Part shown: one piece after another, positions 33,553-43,296 of the stretch | How the letters are laid out: every line of letters starts with the position of its first letter | How positions within the stretch are numbered: the stretch's first letter is position 1 | Assembly (NCBI RefSeq): GCF_002355155.1 | Contig: NZ_AP017369.1 | Location: 1,674,001-1,738,000, forward strand | Reading direction: 5' to 3' | Source: Corynebacterium suranareeae | GTDB lineage: Bacteria; Actinomycetota; Actinomycetes; Mycobacteriales; Mycobacteriaceae | DNA length: 64,000 nt | Position numbers and translations under genes: made by a program | Notes under the pieces: model-generated | The model's database searches: none | What the model saw: the letters and a program-made list of their open reading frames with translations, nothing else | What the model was told of the DNA's origin: nothing

Positions 33553-34530
33553 TTATGCCACCTCGTTGATAGCTGCACGCAGTAGCGCTACGACATCTTC
33601 AACAACATCCTGAGGCTCTAGCACAATGGCTTCAGGTGCATGGGCTGCTGCAGTGCGCACCAACCAATCACGATCAACATCGCTAAAATGCCATGTGTTA
33701 TCTACTCCCTCGACCCCTGCGGCGCGCAGTTCCACTGCGCGGTCCGGTGTGATGCGTAGGGTAGCGTCGATAAGCATGCTTTTGGTGCGCAGTTGGGCGC
33801 GTACTAGGTCTTGGAGGTTGGTGCCCTCGGGCATGGGGTGCGTGGATTCTGCGCCGAGCGTGATGTCGCTGATGCGGGTGATGCGGAATGTGCGTGGCGA
33901 TTGGCGGTCTAAATCGAATCCGACCAGGTAAATGCGATCGCGCTCAGGCACCAGCCCCCACGGATCCATGTGCCTGATGGTCGCGGGATCAGTCAGCGAG
34001 CGCCGGTAGTTAAAGCTAATTTGCTTGCCGACGTGCCTAGCCTTGATGATCGCGTCCAAGGTTTTCGCGGATAAAGACCCCAAATCACCGGCGTTGGTAA
34101 TCGCCGTGGAGGTAGACAGATCACGCTGCGCACCGGCTGCCGCCAACTTGGTCCAGCCCGATCGCGCGAACGCGCCGAGCTCTTGGTTTTGCCCCATCTC
34201 CCCCGCCATGCCCAACACCGCGGCCTCATCTGGGGTGAATTCAACCTCGGGAAGCTGATAGGAATCTTGCGCGAGGCGGTATGCCTGTTGACCTTCAGCC
34301 ACACCTGAGGTGACCATGAACTGTTCAATCGGCACGCCTACCCTGCGCAAATAGGCGAAATCGCGCTGGAGTTTCTTTCTAAATGCGGTATCGGAAAGGC
34401 CTTTATAATCACCGACATTGTCCCTAATCCACGCTTGGGTGAGAAACTTCCGGGAGTAGGAGTTGGCGCTTAAAAACGCAAACGTCAAATTAATCTGACG
34501 CTCGAGATCTTCCTTCCGATCCGACATCAA
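33553..34530 (-). CDS. pafB: PafB, WYL-domain transcription regulator
   Basis: 325 residues, paralogous to PafC. The N-terminal helix-turn-helix covers about residues 1-80 (LERQINLTFAFLSANSYSRKFLT). The WYL segment is ISFNYRRSLTDPATIRHMDPWGLVPERDRIYLVGFD, and a C-terminal domain follows. As the partner of PafC it would activate DNA-repair genes upon damage. It follows pafA with a short gap and is joined to pafC by three bases. The start MMSDRKEDLER has a second ATG directly after the first. Confidence 0.88.
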   Translation of the reverse strand: MMSDRKEDLERQINLTFAFLSANSYSRKFLTQAWIRDNVGDYKGLSDTAFRKKLQRDFAYLRRVGVPIEQFMVTSGVAEGQQAYRLAQDSYQLPEVEFTPDEAAVLGMAGEMGQNQELGAFARSGWTKLAAAGAQRDLSTSTAITNAGDLGSLSAKTLDAIIKARHVGKQISFNYRRSLTDPATIRHMDPWGLVPERDRIYLVGFDLDRQSPRTFRITRISDITLGAESTHPMPEGTNLQDLVRAQLRTKSMLIDATLRITPDRAVELRAAGVEGVDNTWHFSDVDRDWLVRTAAAHAPEAIVLEPQDVVEDVVALLRAAINEVA

Positions 34531-34551
34531 GGCCTCCGAAGAACAAGCGGT

Positions 34552-36000
34552 CTAACTGCGATAGCTGTCCGCATTAACGGTCATATACTCAATCAACTGA
34601 TCAACCTCGGAGTTCTCCACGGCAAAAGGATCCCCTAATTCCACAGATTGCGGCTCCGGACGATTGACCTTGTGACGCATCCAATCGACAGTCACAGGTA
34701 CTCCCAGACTATCCGCAGTTTTAAGGATCCGCCCGCGTAAATGAGCCCTTGTTGTTTCAGGTGCAGTATCAATGGCAGCTGCAATGGCTTCATCGGTAGT
34801 CCAGCGCTTAATCATGCCCCGGTTTTGCAGCACGCTAAATAAGCCTCTACCTGGTCGAATATCGTGATAAGTCAAATCCACTTGGGCAAGTTTTGGATCA
34901 TCCAAATCCAAATTCCCGCGCTGAATGAAACGATCAATCAGCTTCTTTTTAATTACCCAATCGATCTCAGTATCCACGTCGCTGAAATCACCAGATTCGA
35001 TGGCTCGAAGCATTCTGCCCCACAGATCCACAACGCGGGACATTTCCTCATTAGAGGTGCCGGAAACCTCTGGTTCGGGGCGCTCGGACAACCACTGGAC
35101 GGCATGCTCGAAAACCACCTGCTGGATCTGCAAGGCAGTCATCGTGGTGCCATCTTTCAGCTGCAAAACAGTAGAGCCAGTGGCATCGCGAGAAATCTCA
35201 CGAATGGAGGCAATATCATTGGCCAACTCCAAATTGGGCAATTCGAAATCAGCCTCGATCATCTCTAACACCAACAGCGTGGAGCCAACCTTCAACGCAA
35301 TGCTTGGTTCTGCCATATTGGCATCACCGACAATGACGTGGAGTCTGCGATAAGAGTGAGAATCCGCATGCGGTTCATCACGGGTGTTAATGATGGGGCG
35401 CGATCTAGTTGTAGCACTTGATACGCCTTCCCATACGTGATCAGAGCGCTGCGAAATACAGTAACCCAAGGGAAACGTTTCACCTTTATCCGCAGGATTG
35501 GGGTGATGGATCCTGCCTGCGCCACAAATTAGCTGACGTGTAATCAAAAACGGCATCAACCTTTTACCCAATGCCTTAAGCGGCATGGAGCGGCCCACAA
35601 GGTAGTTTTCGTGGCAGCCATAGGAGTTACCTACGGAATCGACATTGTTTTTAAACAGGTACACCTGCCCTGCAATGCCTTCTTTCGCCAACGTTTTCTC
35701 AGCATCAAAAGCCATGCGATCTGCGATAACATCACCAGCTTTTTCCACGTTGATCAGCTGAGTTAAGTTATCGCATTCCGCGGTGGCATATTCCGGGTGG
35801 GAACCCACATCAAGATACAACCTAGAACCATTGGGAATGAAGATATTTGAACTGGAATATTTCTCCACGATGGGACGAAACATTGTTCGTGCAATCTCAT
35901 CCGGGCGAAGCTTTTTAGTATCACCATCTACAAAGGTGATGCCATACTCCGTTTCAATGCCCATGATCCTGCGGGTTAATGCGGACTCCACGGTACTCAC
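34552..36000 (-). CDS. pafA: Pup ligase PafA
   Basis: A 482-residue carboxylate-amine ligase of the glutamine-synthetase-like fold that joins the C-terminal glutamate of Pup to lysines of target proteins. The N-terminal motif RRIMGIETEYGITF holds the catalytic Mg-binding glutamates, and NTRDEPHADSHSYRRLHVIVGDANM is the conserved active-site block around residue 210. The GTG at 36000 lies five bases after the pup stop codon. In proteasome-bearing relatives prcB and prcA occupy this place, and here they are absent. Confidence 0.95.
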   Translation of the reverse strand: MSTVESALTRRIMGIETEYGITFVDGDTKKLRPDEIARTMFRPIVEKYSSSNIFIPNGSRLYLDVGSHPEYATAECDNLTQLINVEKAGDVIADRMAFDAEKTLAKEGIAGQVYLFKNNVDSVGNSYGCHENYLVGRSMPLKALGKRLMPFLITRQLICGAGRIHHPNPADKGETFPLGYCISQRSDHVWEGVSSATTRSRPIINTRDEPHADSHSYRRLHVIVGDANMAEPSIALKVGSTLLVLEMIEADFELPNLELANDIASIREISRDATGSTVLQLKDGTTMTALQIQQVVFEHAVQWLSERPEPEVSGTSNEEMSRVVDLWGRMLRAIESGDFSDVDTEIDWVIKKKLIDRFIQRGNLDLDDPKLAQVDLTYHDIRPGRGLFSVLQNRGMIKRWTTDEAIAAAIDTAPETTRAHLRGRILKTADSLGVPVTVDWMRHKVNRPEPQSVELGDPFAVENSEVDQLIEYMTVNADSYRS

Positions 36001-36005
36001 AGTGA

Positions 36006-36200
36006 CTATTCGCCACCCTTTTGCACGTAGGAACGAACAAATTCTTCAGCGTTGTTTTCCAGTAGCCCATCAATTTCATCCAGCAAGCTGTCTACGCCTT
36101 CAGTGTTGATTTGAACCTGTCCGGAGGCCTGTGCGGAGTCCTCAGCATAATCATCTTCACGTCCGCCGCCACCCATGATTTGGGTTTGCTTCGCGTTCAC
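36006..36200 (-). CDS. pup: Prokaryotic ubiquitin-like protein Pup
   Basis: 64 residues, mostly disordered, with the helical segment used for docking (VDSLLDEIDGLLENNAEEFVRSYVQ) and the C-terminus KGGE. The last codon is Glu rather than Gln, so Pup is ready for ligation by PafA without deamidation. The protein is tagged onto lysines; with no proteasome, tagged proteins are handled by the ATPase ARC or are depupylated by Dop. It is flanked directly by pafA (downstream) and dop (upstream, 233 bp gap). Confidence 0.97.
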   Translation of the reverse strand: MNAKQTQIMGGGGREDDYAEDSAQASGQVQINTEGVDSLLDEIDGLLENNAEEFVRSYVQKGGE

Positions 36201-36433
36201 TTAAACTCACTCTCCTGCCGTAAATCGGTCCTTCTGAGAATTGACTGCCTTTTTTAAAAGCATTCGATCCTCATCCACACCATGCAACAAACTAATACTT
36301 AACGTTAATCCATCACACGTTAGCGCCGTCACATGGGTGCTTCATAGCGGTTTGGCTCACCCCTGAGGTGATTCTAGGGATAACCCTTAAGCGGATTACC
36401 CCCTAAACATTAACTCAGGCTACCCTAAATAGT
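36201..36433. other. Gap between dop and pup
   Basis: 233 bp without a gene. It must hold any promoter specific to pup. It contains AT-rich words and a GGGATAACCC/GGATTACCCC pair of direct-repeat-like sequences, but no hairpin or operator that I can name. Confidence 0.35.
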
Positions 36434-37969
36434 CTAAATGCCGGTGAGTGGGGTCAGTTCGTGGCTTTCCAACCCATCGAGTAGCTGATCAATGGACTGA
36501 GAAGTTTCCACCAACTCCCCTACTTTTTCCCTGGTCAATCCATCAAGACCACTGGTGTGTACCCGGTACTCTCTCGCTGTGGAGTTAGCGACAATTAGCG
36601 ATTCCCAGTTCGCGGCAAGCACGGAGTCGCCGAATTTATCCATCACGCGACCACGGAAATATGCCCTGGAATCCTGCGGAGGTGTCGCTGCAGCAGCGGC
36701 GATATCTTGCGCACTGCACAGTGTGACCATTCGACCTTTAGACACAAGTGCATGATAAAGACTCTTATGTGGATCAATATCGCTGTATTGCAAATCGATC
36801 AGATACATCTTGGGATCACTGATAGATAGACCGCGTGCCTCAAAGGATTTAATAAGCGCGAGTTTGGCTGTCCAATCAAGCAGATGGCTAGTAGACAGCG
36901 GATCCTGGCCAAGCAGATCAAGCACTTCGTTCCACTGGGTAACAACGCGTTGTTCCACCTCAGATTCAGCAAAGGAGCGCACTTTATCCAAGTAGCCCCG
37001 CAAGATTTCAAGGGCTGAAAGCTCAGTGCCATTCGCCAATGTCAAACGGTGTGTCAGGCTTAAGTCATGAGAAACCTTGGATACTTCTTTCACTGCATTT
37101 TTGAGTGTGAATTCAGTAAAATCCACACCAGCTTCAATGGCATCAAGCACCAATGAAGTCATGCCGAACTTTAGGAAGTTTGCCGTCTGCGACATATTTG
37201 CATCGCCAATGATCACATGCAGGCGTCCCCAGTGGTCAGGATCTGCATGTGGCTCATCACGGGTGTTGATAATGCCACGGTTGAGTGTGGTTTCCAGTGA
37301 AATTTCTTGCTCAATATAATCTGCGCGCTGGCTAATTTGGAATCCGGGCTTATCACCTTGTTGGCCTAGTCCCACACGTCCAGCCCCAATGATTACTTGT
37401 CGGCACACAAAAAACGGGATCAATGCTTGGGCCAATACATCAAAATCGGTGTCGCGGGCATAGCGATAGTTCTCATGCGAACCATAACTAGCACCTTTGC
37501 CATCGACATTGTTTTTATAGATTTTCAGCGGCGGGCATGGATCATGTCCATCCAATACAGAGCGGTTTTGGCTGCTAAAACCAGCGACATCAGCCACAGC
37601 TTGGAGCAAAATATGATCTCCTGCTGCGTCATAAACCATGGCATCCCAGGCATTGGTGACTTCTGGTGAGGAGTACTCCGGGTGCGCGTGGTCCACATAA
37701 AAGCGGGCACCATTGGGCACAAACACGTTAGCTACACCAATGGCATGAGGGTCAACCACAGGTGCTTGGTGATAACGGCGAAGATCAAACCCTCGGGTAT
37801 CTCGCAGGGGAGATTCCTGAGCATAATCCCAGCGCACCCGGTGTTCACCGAAACCACGTGCGGTGGAATAGGCAACAACGGCATGTGTGGAGGTGACAAT
37901 TGGGCTTAACAGTGGAGCCGACGGTGTGGAGATACCGTATTCGGTCTCTGACCCCATAAAACGCGCCAT
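36434..37969 (-). CDS. dop: Depupylase Dop
   Basis: 511 residues, homologous to PafA. The N-terminal motif is RFMGSETEYGIST, the Dop loop follows (residues about 35-75, PLLSPIVTSTHAVVAY region), and the shared active-site block is NTRDEPHADPDHWGRLHVIIGDANM. It hydrolyses the isopeptide bond between Pup and substrate. Deamidation of Pup is not needed here because Pup ends in Glu. The ATG follows the arc stop codon without a gap (TAA then ATG), with GGAGG eleven bases upstream inside arc, so the two are translationally coupled. Confidence 0.95.
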   Translation of the reverse strand: MARFMGSETEYGISTPSAPLLSPIVTSTHAVVAYSTARGFGEHRVRWDYAQESPLRDTRGFDLRRYHQAPVVDPHAIGVANVFVPNGARFYVDHAHPEYSSPEVTNAWDAMVYDAAGDHILLQAVADVAGFSSQNRSVLDGHDPCPPLKIYKNNVDGKGASYGSHENYRYARDTDFDVLAQALIPFFVCRQVIIGAGRVGLGQQGDKPGFQISQRADYIEQEISLETTLNRGIINTRDEPHADPDHWGRLHVIIGDANMSQTANFLKFGMTSLVLDAIEAGVDFTEFTLKNAVKEVSKVSHDLSLTHRLTLANGTELSALEILRGYLDKVRSFAESEVEQRVVTQWNEVLDLLGQDPLSTSHLLDWTAKLALIKSFEARGLSISDPKMYLIDLQYSDIDPHKSLYHALVSKGRMVTLCSAQDIAAAAATPPQDSRAYFRGRVMDKFGDSVLAANWESLIVANSTAREYRVHTSGLDGLTREKVGELVETSQSIDQLLDGLESHELTPLTGI

Positions 37970-39553
37970 TTAAATTACTACCTCCACGTGAGAAACTTGT
38001 TTGCCTTGACGTCCGGTGATCCTGGACCATTCATCTGGGTTTGAAGTATTAGGCAGGTCTTCGCTTTGCTGGTTTTCCTCATCAATGGCTTGGATTAATT
38101 GCTCCGCAGTAAGTCCAATGCTGGTGCCCTCAATGTGAGCTTTAATCGCAGCTTTTTTGGCACGGTCAACAATATTGGCAATCATCGCGCCAGAGACAAA
38201 GTGGTGGTAATTCAGTGTTTCTACTGAACCATCAATAAGCGTTAAACGCACATAGGGACGCGGGGTAAACAGGTGCTCCACTGCGCGATCAATGAGCTCC
38301 TCAGCAGGTTGCGCCAGCGGAATGGAGTCATTGATATAACGGGTGAAGATATCGTGAGCACCCTGCTTGTTGGGGCGGTTGATGCGGATCTTGATATCGA
38401 GGCGGCCTGGGCGCAAAATAGCCGGGTCAATTAATTCCTCGCGGTTGGTTGCACCAACAACAATGACATTGGATAAATCTTCCACGCCGTCTAGTTCTGC
38501 GAGCAATTGTGGCACCACAGTGGTTTCCATATCAGAGCTCACACCTGAGCCGCGAGTACGGAAAATTGATTCCATCTCATCAAAGAAAATTATGACAGGG
38601 CGACCATCCCCGGCTAGCTCACGGGCGCGTTCAAAAATCACCCGGATCTGACGCTCAGTTTCACCCACATACTTATTAAGCAGCTCTGGACCTTTAACGT
38701 TGATGAAATAAGACGTTCCGGTCTCCCCAATGCGCTTAGCCAAAGAATTAGCCACAGCCTTGGCAATTAGCGTTTTACCGCAACCCGGAGGGCCATACAG
38801 CAGCACACCTTTAGGTGGATGCAAGTTATAGGACCGGTACATCTCAGGATGCAAAAATGGCAGCTCAACGGCATCTTGGATTAATTCAATCTGCTCATCC
38901 AAACCACCAATATCCTGGTAGGACACATCCGGCGCTTCTTCCAGAGCAAGCCTGGAGATCTCTGTTTTGGCAATCGCCTCAAAAGCGTAGCCCGCTTTGC
39001 GGTCAACAAGCAGGGTGTCACCGGGGCGCGGCAGCTTTGCGGTGCGATCCATTAAAGGCCCAGCAAGCTTTACGACGCGCTCCTCCCCCGACCTATCCGA
39101 CACCAAGGCACGATCCCGGCCGATCATCTCCATCAACGTGGCTAATTCACCTGTTTGCTCAAAGTCACAGGCCTCAAGGACTTGATTGCCCTCCCCCAAA
39201 CGAACTTGCACACCTGGCATAAGATCAGCAGCACACAACATGGGAGAAACTGCAACCCGCATGCGACGTCCACCCGCAAAGATCTCTGCATTGGAGCCAT
39301 CTTTTGAACTCTCGAGGAAGGTGCCATACACCGACGGTGGCTGCGCCATATCTTCTAGCTGCGAAAACAGAACGGACAACTTATCCCGAGAAGATTTCAG
39401 CATCTCCGCCAACTTAGAGTTACGTGCCCCAAGGTCTGAGTTGGTGCGTTTGAGCTGACGCACCTCATCAGATAACCGAGTTAATTCCTCCCGGTTAAAA
39501 TCACTAAAGGAGTTAGAAGCTGAAGAATTAGTTGGTGAACTCATGTTCACCAC
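37970..39553 (-). CDS. arc: AAA ATPase ARC (Mpa homologue)
   Basis: A 527-residue hexameric AAA unfoldase. An N-terminal coiled coil (about 15-60) binds Pup, then two OB domains, then the AAA module with Walker [14 protein letters not shown], Walker [10 protein letters not shown] and the arginine-finger region [11 protein letters not shown]. The C-terminus ends [11 protein letters not shown] and lacks the Gln-Tyr-X tail that opens the mycobacterial proteasome gate, which agrees with the absence of prcBA. The start is GTG 39553/39550 or ATG 39544; AAGGG upstream fits the GTGs best. First gene of the arc-dop-pup-paf block. Confidence 0.94.
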   Translation of the reverse strand: MVNMSSPTNSSASNSFSDFNREELTRLSDEVRQLKRTNSDLGARNSKLAEMLKSSRDKLSVLFSQLEDMAQPPSVYGTFLESSKDGSNAEIFAGGRRMRVAVSPMLCAADLMPGVQVRLGEGNQVLEACDFEQTGELATLMEMIGRDRALVSDRSGEERVVKLAGPLMDRTAKLPRPGDTLLVDRKAGYAFEAIAKTEISRLALEEAPDVSYQDIGGLDEQIELIQDAVELPFLHPEMYRSYNLHPPKGVLLYGPPGCGKTLIAKAVANSLAKRIGETGTSYFINVKGPELLNKYVGETERQIRVIFERARELAGDGRPVIIFFDEMESIFRTRGSGVSSDMETTVVPQLLAELDGVEDLSNVIVVGATNREELIDPAILRPGRLDIKIRINRPNKQGAHDIFTRYINDSIPLAQPAEELIDRAVEHLFTPRPYVRLTLIDGSVETLNYHHFVSGAMIANIVDRAKKAAIKAHIEGTSIGLTAEQLIQAIDEENQQSEDLPNTSNPDEWSRITGRQGKQVSHVEVVI

Positions 39554-39586
39554 TCTAACCCTTTAGAAGCTTTTAACCCGGTGTTT

Positions 39587-40423
39587 TTATCGGCGTGCTT
39601 TGCGTTGCGGGCGTGGAGGCTCCACACCATCAGCCAACCGCCTGGTCAACACCAAAAACGCGGTGTGGGCGTTCATGCGGTGCTCAGGGCGAGTAGCTAA
39701 CCCCTCCACCTTCCAATCACGAACCAAAGATTCCCACGCGCGTGGCTCGGTAAAGCACTTTTGCTCGCGAATACCTTCCATAACCTTCATCAGCTGCGGC
39801 ACGGTAGCCACATAGGTCATGAACACACCACCTGGAATGAGGAGATCTTTGCAGGTCTCCAGCATTTCCCACGGCTCGAGCATATCCAAAATAATGCGAT
39901 CCACAGGTCCACCGAGATCATCAACGGTTACTTCCTTGAGATCTCCCAAACGAGGATCCCAGGTAGCTGGACGCTCACCGAAGTACTCCTCGACGTTCGA
40001 TACCGCGTACTCCAAATGATCCTCTCGGATTTCATAGGAGATCACATTGCCTTTTTCACCCACAGCACGCAGCAACGCCATAGACAGCGCACCTGATCCT
40101 GCACCTGCTTCCAGCACCCTAGCACCTGGGAAAATATCTCCCTCGACCAAAATCTGTGCGGAATCCTTTGGGTAAATAACAGCCGCGCCGCGAGGCATGC
40201 TCAACACATGGTCGACCATAAGGTGGCGGAAGCACAGATAATCAGACCCCATGGTTGACTGCACAACGGTGCCTTCGTCTGCACCGATGATGTCATCGTG
40301 TGCAATTTGTCCGCGGTGGGTGTGGTAGGTGGTGCCTGGTTCCAAAATGATGGTGAAATGGCGTCGTTTAGCGTCGGTGAGCTGAACGCGGTCGCCAGCT
40401 TGGAACGGACCTGAGTAGGGCAT
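39587..40423 (-). CDS. trmI: tRNA (adenine-58-N1)-methyltransferase TrmI
   Basis: 278 residues. An N-terminal beta domain (FQAGDRVQLTDAKRRHFTIILEPG) typical of TrmI precedes the Rossmann methyltransferase with SAM loop VLEAGAGSGALS (about residues 105-116) and ISYEIREDHLEYA. It methylates A58 in the T-loop of tRNA. The C-terminal RPQRKARR is basic. The ATG at 40423 is preceded by GAGGGC. It lies just upstream of arc, as in mycobacteria, and may share the transcript. Confidence 0.93.
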   Translation of the reverse strand: MPYSGPFQAGDRVQLTDAKRRHFTIILEPGTTYHTHRGQIAHDDIIGADEGTVVQSTMGSDYLCFRHLMVDHVLSMPRGAAVIYPKDSAQILVEGDIFPGARVLEAGAGSGALSMALLRAVGEKGNVISYEIREDHLEYAVSNVEEYFGERPATWDPRLGDLKEVTVDDLGGPVDRIILDMLEPWEMLETCKDLLIPGGVFMTYVATVPQLMKVMEGIREQKCFTEPRAWESLVRDWKVEGLATRPEHRMNAHTAFLVLTRRLADGVEPPRPQRKARR

Positions 40424-40459
40424 GTGCCCTCACTTTCTCTTCGTGCTTGTAACTCGGCG

Positions 40460-41722
40460 TTAATTTACCAGATAGGCTTCCAAGGCTTGTTCAAACCACA
40501 TCAGATCCTTAATTCCAGCCATTTCACGTGCCGAGTGCATCGACAACAACGGGATGCCCACATCAACTGAATCAATACCCAATCGGGTTGCGCTGATCGG
40601 CCCGATCGTGGACCCACAAGGCACATCATTGTTTCCAGCGAACACCTGATGAGGCACACCCGCGATCTGACATGCACGAATCCACATACCAGAGGTCACC
40701 GCATCAGAGGTGTAGCGCTGATTGGCATTGACTTTTAGAACAGGACCTTTGCCAATGATGGGATAGTTCACCGGATCATGCTTTTCTGGGAAATTCGGGT
40801 GAATGGAATGGGCAGCATCAGCAGACACCATTGATGACCGATTAAACATTCTGCGGCGCTCATCTTCATCAGCCCCCAATGCTCGCGCCGTGCGATTGAG
40901 AACATCTTCTAGAAGTGGCCCTGCTGCCCCTGATGCGGAATTACTGCCTACTTCTTCATGGTCAAATGCAGCCATCACTAAAATATCTGAGCCTGCATCT
41001 TCAGACTGTGACGCAGCGATAAGCGCAGTCATTGATGGATGAACGCTACTTAAATTATCCAGCCGGCCAGAGGCTAAGAAATCCCCATGCGCACCAAACA
41101 CTTCCGCGTCCTGGGTGGCAACGGTAATCAGATCATGGCTGATAATATCTGCAGGTTCCACACCAGCTGCGCCAGCGATCACATCCATGATGGATACGTC
41201 TGGTTCACCAACCGCAAACACCGGCTGGAGATGACGTTGAGGATTCAATGTCAATTGTGAATTCACAGTGCGATCCAGGTGGATAGCCACATGCGGGATA
41301 CGTAAAATCGGGCCGGTATTGACAAGCTTGACGGACCCGTCGGCAAGCACAATGCGGCCTGCTAAGGCCAGCTCCCTATCCAGCCAGCTCGCGAGAATGG
41401 GGCCGCCATAGACCTCCACGCCCGCCTGCTGCCAACCATGGGAGGAGAGATCACCGCTGGGTTTTAACTTAAAACCAGGAGAATCCGTGTGTGAACCGAT
41501 GATACGGAACCCGGATTCCGGTGATGCGTCTTCTGGCACCCACCACGCCACGACTGCTCCCCCGCGAACGCTCACGTGCCCTCCAGGGCGGGCATCCCAT
41601 TCATCGGTATCTTCCTGACGAATGAACCCCTCATGGATCAACCTGCGTTCCACCGCCGCAGCCGCATGGTATGAACTCGGGCTTAGGGCAATAAAACTTA
41701 AAAAATCGTCAGTTACATGCAT
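40460..41722 (-). CDS. pepC: M18-family aminopeptidase
   Basis: A 420-residue cytosolic zinc aminopeptidase related to aspartyl aminopeptidase. Metal ligands are visible in order: His/Asp in GSHTDSPGFKLKPSG, Asp in ASGRLDNLSS, Glu-Glu in AFDHEEVGSNSASGA, and the final His in SMHSAREMAG. It removes N-terminal residues in peptide turnover. The ATG at 41722 (MHVTDDFLSF) begins the homology. No ribosome site is seen, so it may be leaderless. A longer reading to 41803 runs into the divergent promoter. It is divergent from the RecB-like nuclease gene. Confidence 0.9.
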   Translation of the reverse strand: MHVTDDFLSFIALSPSSYHAAAAVERRLIHEGFIRQEDTDEWDARPGGHVSVRGGAVVAWWVPEDASPESGFRIIGSHTDSPGFKLKPSGDLSSHGWQQAGVEVYGGPILASWLDRELALAGRIVLADGSVKLVNTGPILRIPHVAIHLDRTVNSQLTLNPQRHLQPVFAVGEPDVSIMDVIAGAAGVEPADIISHDLITVATQDAEVFGAHGDFLASGRLDNLSSVHPSMTALIAASQSEDAGSDILVMAAFDHEEVGSNSASGAAGPLLEDVLNRTARALGADEDERRRMFNRSSMVSADAAHSIHPNFPEKHDPVNYPIIGKGPVLKVNANQRYTSDAVTSGMWIRACQIAGVPHQVFAGNNDVPCGSTIGPISATRLGIDSVDVGIPLLSMHSAREMAGIKDLMWFEQALEAYLVN

Positions 41723-41804
41723 AGGACAAGGGTAGCCAAAATTCCGGCCCTGGCGCAGGGCTTTGTTTTGATGTCCCACAAAGACGATAAGGTAGGAAAC
41801 CATT

Positions 41805-42641
41805 ATGACCAGCCCAGTAGAACCGCCCCAAAAGAAACCCCGCCCGTTAGCACTATCCCCATCGCGCGCCGGGGATTACCAACAATGCCCATTGCTCTAT
41901 CGTTTTCGCGCGATTGATCGTTTGCCAGAACCTAAGACCGTTGCCCAGGTCAAAGGAACATTAGTGCATGCAGTGTTGGAATATATGCACAAATTGCCAC
42001 GGGAGGAACGTGACTATCCGGCAATGGTTAAGCGTTTAAAACCAACCTGGGCGCAGATGTGTGAAGAAGACGAGGAACTTTTAGAGCTCGTTCCAGAAGA
42101 GGACCTTTATGATTTTCTCGTGGAATCTCGTAGTCTGTTGCGCGGCTATTTTGAGATGGAAAACCCACAAGGCTTCGACGCCACCGAATGCGAAATGTAT
42201 GTAGACACCATTTTGCCCAATGGCGTGCCAGTACGTGGATTTATTGACCGGGTCGACACCGCGCCCACCGGCCAGGTTCGCGTCGTTGACTACAAAACCG
42301 GCAAAAAGCCAAAACCTCAATGGAGCCAACAAGCACAGTTCCAAATGCTGTTTTACGCCTTGGTGTACTGGAGAATGTTCAATGAAATCCCAGCACAACT
42401 GCGGTTAATGTATTTAAAGGTTAATGACTCAATGTTTCTAACCCCCTCCCGGGAACAGTTAGAATATTTCGAACGTGACCTGGGAGAGCTGTGGGCGAAG
42501 ATTGAAATGGACGGCAAAGCTGGCCATTTTCGAACAAAAACTTCCAAGCTGTGTGGCTGGTGCCCGCATCAGTCATTGTGCCCAGAATTTGGTGGAGTAC
42601 CACCGGAATACCCTGGTTGGCCTGGCAGTACTGCTGACTAG
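41805..42641 (+). CDS. RecB-type Fe-S nuclease
   Basis: A 278-residue stand-alone PD-(D/E)XK nuclease of the RecB/Cas4-like group. The active site is in VRVVDYKTGKKPK (about residues 160-172) with an upstream GTLVHAVLEYMH. A first cysteine (YQQCPLLYRFR, about residue 26) and three near the C-terminus (CGWCPHQSLCPEF) would hold a 4Fe-4S cluster. Actinobacteria keep this gene beside trmI and the paf block. The biological substrate is unknown; a role in DNA end processing is inference. ATG 41805 is the natural start. Confidence 0.85.
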   Translation: MTSPVEPPQKKPRPLALSPSRAGDYQQCPLLYRFRAIDRLPEPKTVAQVKGTLVHAVLEYMHKLPREERDYPAMVKRLKPTWAQMCEEDEELLELVPEEDLYDFLVESRSLLRGYFEMENPQGFDATECEMYVDTILPNGVPVRGFIDRVDTAPTGQVRVVDYKTGKKPKPQWSQQAQFQMLFYALVYWRMFNEIPAQLRLMYLKVNDSMFLTPSREQLEYFERDLGELWAKIEMDGKAGHFRTKTSKLCGWCPHQSLCPEFGGVPPEYPGWPGSTAD

Positions 42642-42852
42642 CCTAGTCCTGAGTCAACCCAAAGGTTGATATTTCGACGTTTGCCAAAATGACTAGGGTA
42701 AATGCAGGTTAGGGACGCTTTACCTGTGTTGCGTGGAATTCCTGCAGGATTATTCTTTAAGTAGAACCTCTCCCAAAAGTTCTTTTTATAAGTTTTTCCA
42801 AAATTGCAGGATCTCAGCAATCGGGATCCCATGATCCACGAAAGGAGTGTTC

Positions 42853-43113
42853 GTGGTAGCTCCGCAGCCCCGGAAACCGCAACACCCGGGTCAGATTTTA
42901 AGCGAAAGATTCCTATTACCCCGCGGAATCAGTCATTACGATCTGGCCAAAACCCTCCACATCACAGAATCCACGATTACTAATTTTGTGGAAGGAAGGA
43001 CAGATCTCACCATCGGTCTAGCCGTCCGTCTTTCGCGCATATTTGATCTCAGCACCCAGGAATGGATTGCCCTACAAAGGTCTTTTGATCAGGCATATCG
43101 CCGATCAGCTTAA
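42853..43113 (+). CDS. Orphan HigA/VapI-like DNA-binding protein
   Basis: About 86 residues. The HigA-type pattern is clear (HPGQILSERFLLPRGISHYDLAKTL, TESTITNFVEGRTDLTIGLAVRLSRIF, STQEWIALQRSFD). It is a helix-turn-helix repressor of the kind paired with HigB toxins. The GTG at 42853 is preceded by AAAGGAG (five-base gap), and an in-frame GTG lies two codons upstream. No HigB-like gene lies on either side: the upstream 200 bp is non-coding and a terminator follows. It is therefore either a solitary regulator or an antitoxin whose partner is lost or remote. Confidence 0.82.
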   Translation: MVAPQPRKPQHPGQILSERFLLPRGISHYDLAKTLHITESTITNFVEGRTDLTIGLAVRLSRIFDLSTQEWIALQRSFDQAYRRSA

Positions 43114-43124
43114 TCCCCTTTTCA

Positions 43125-43154
43125 ACCCACAGCTTTTTGCTGTGGGTATTTTTT
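43125..43154 (+). terminator. Intrinsic terminator after the HigA-like gene
   Basis: ACCCACAGC-TTTTT-GCTGTGGGT followed by ATTTTTTG, twelve bases after the stop codon. Confidence 0.9.
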
Positions 43155-43213
43155 GTCCATTAACTGCCCAATAGCGATATCTCCCCCTGTGCTTTTGAGG
43201 TGTCTTCATAGAA

Positions 43214-43250
43214 AAAATCCCCACTGTTGATTAACTCAACGTGGGGGTCT
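43214..43250 (-). terminator. Intrinsic terminator after the MFS gene
   Basis: CCCCAC..TTGA / TCAA..GTGGGG, with AAAAAAT on the left that reads as a T run on the minus strand. It lies about 50 bases beyond the transporter stop. Confidence 0.75.
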
Positions 43251-43296
43251 TTACTTCAAGAAACCGCTCCTAGCACTGTGGCGGTGAAGTATTTAC

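Noticed and set aside
42642..42852. Hidden HigB toxin upstream of the HigA-like gene
   Set aside because: No frame of suitable length or with toxin motifs is present on either strand.
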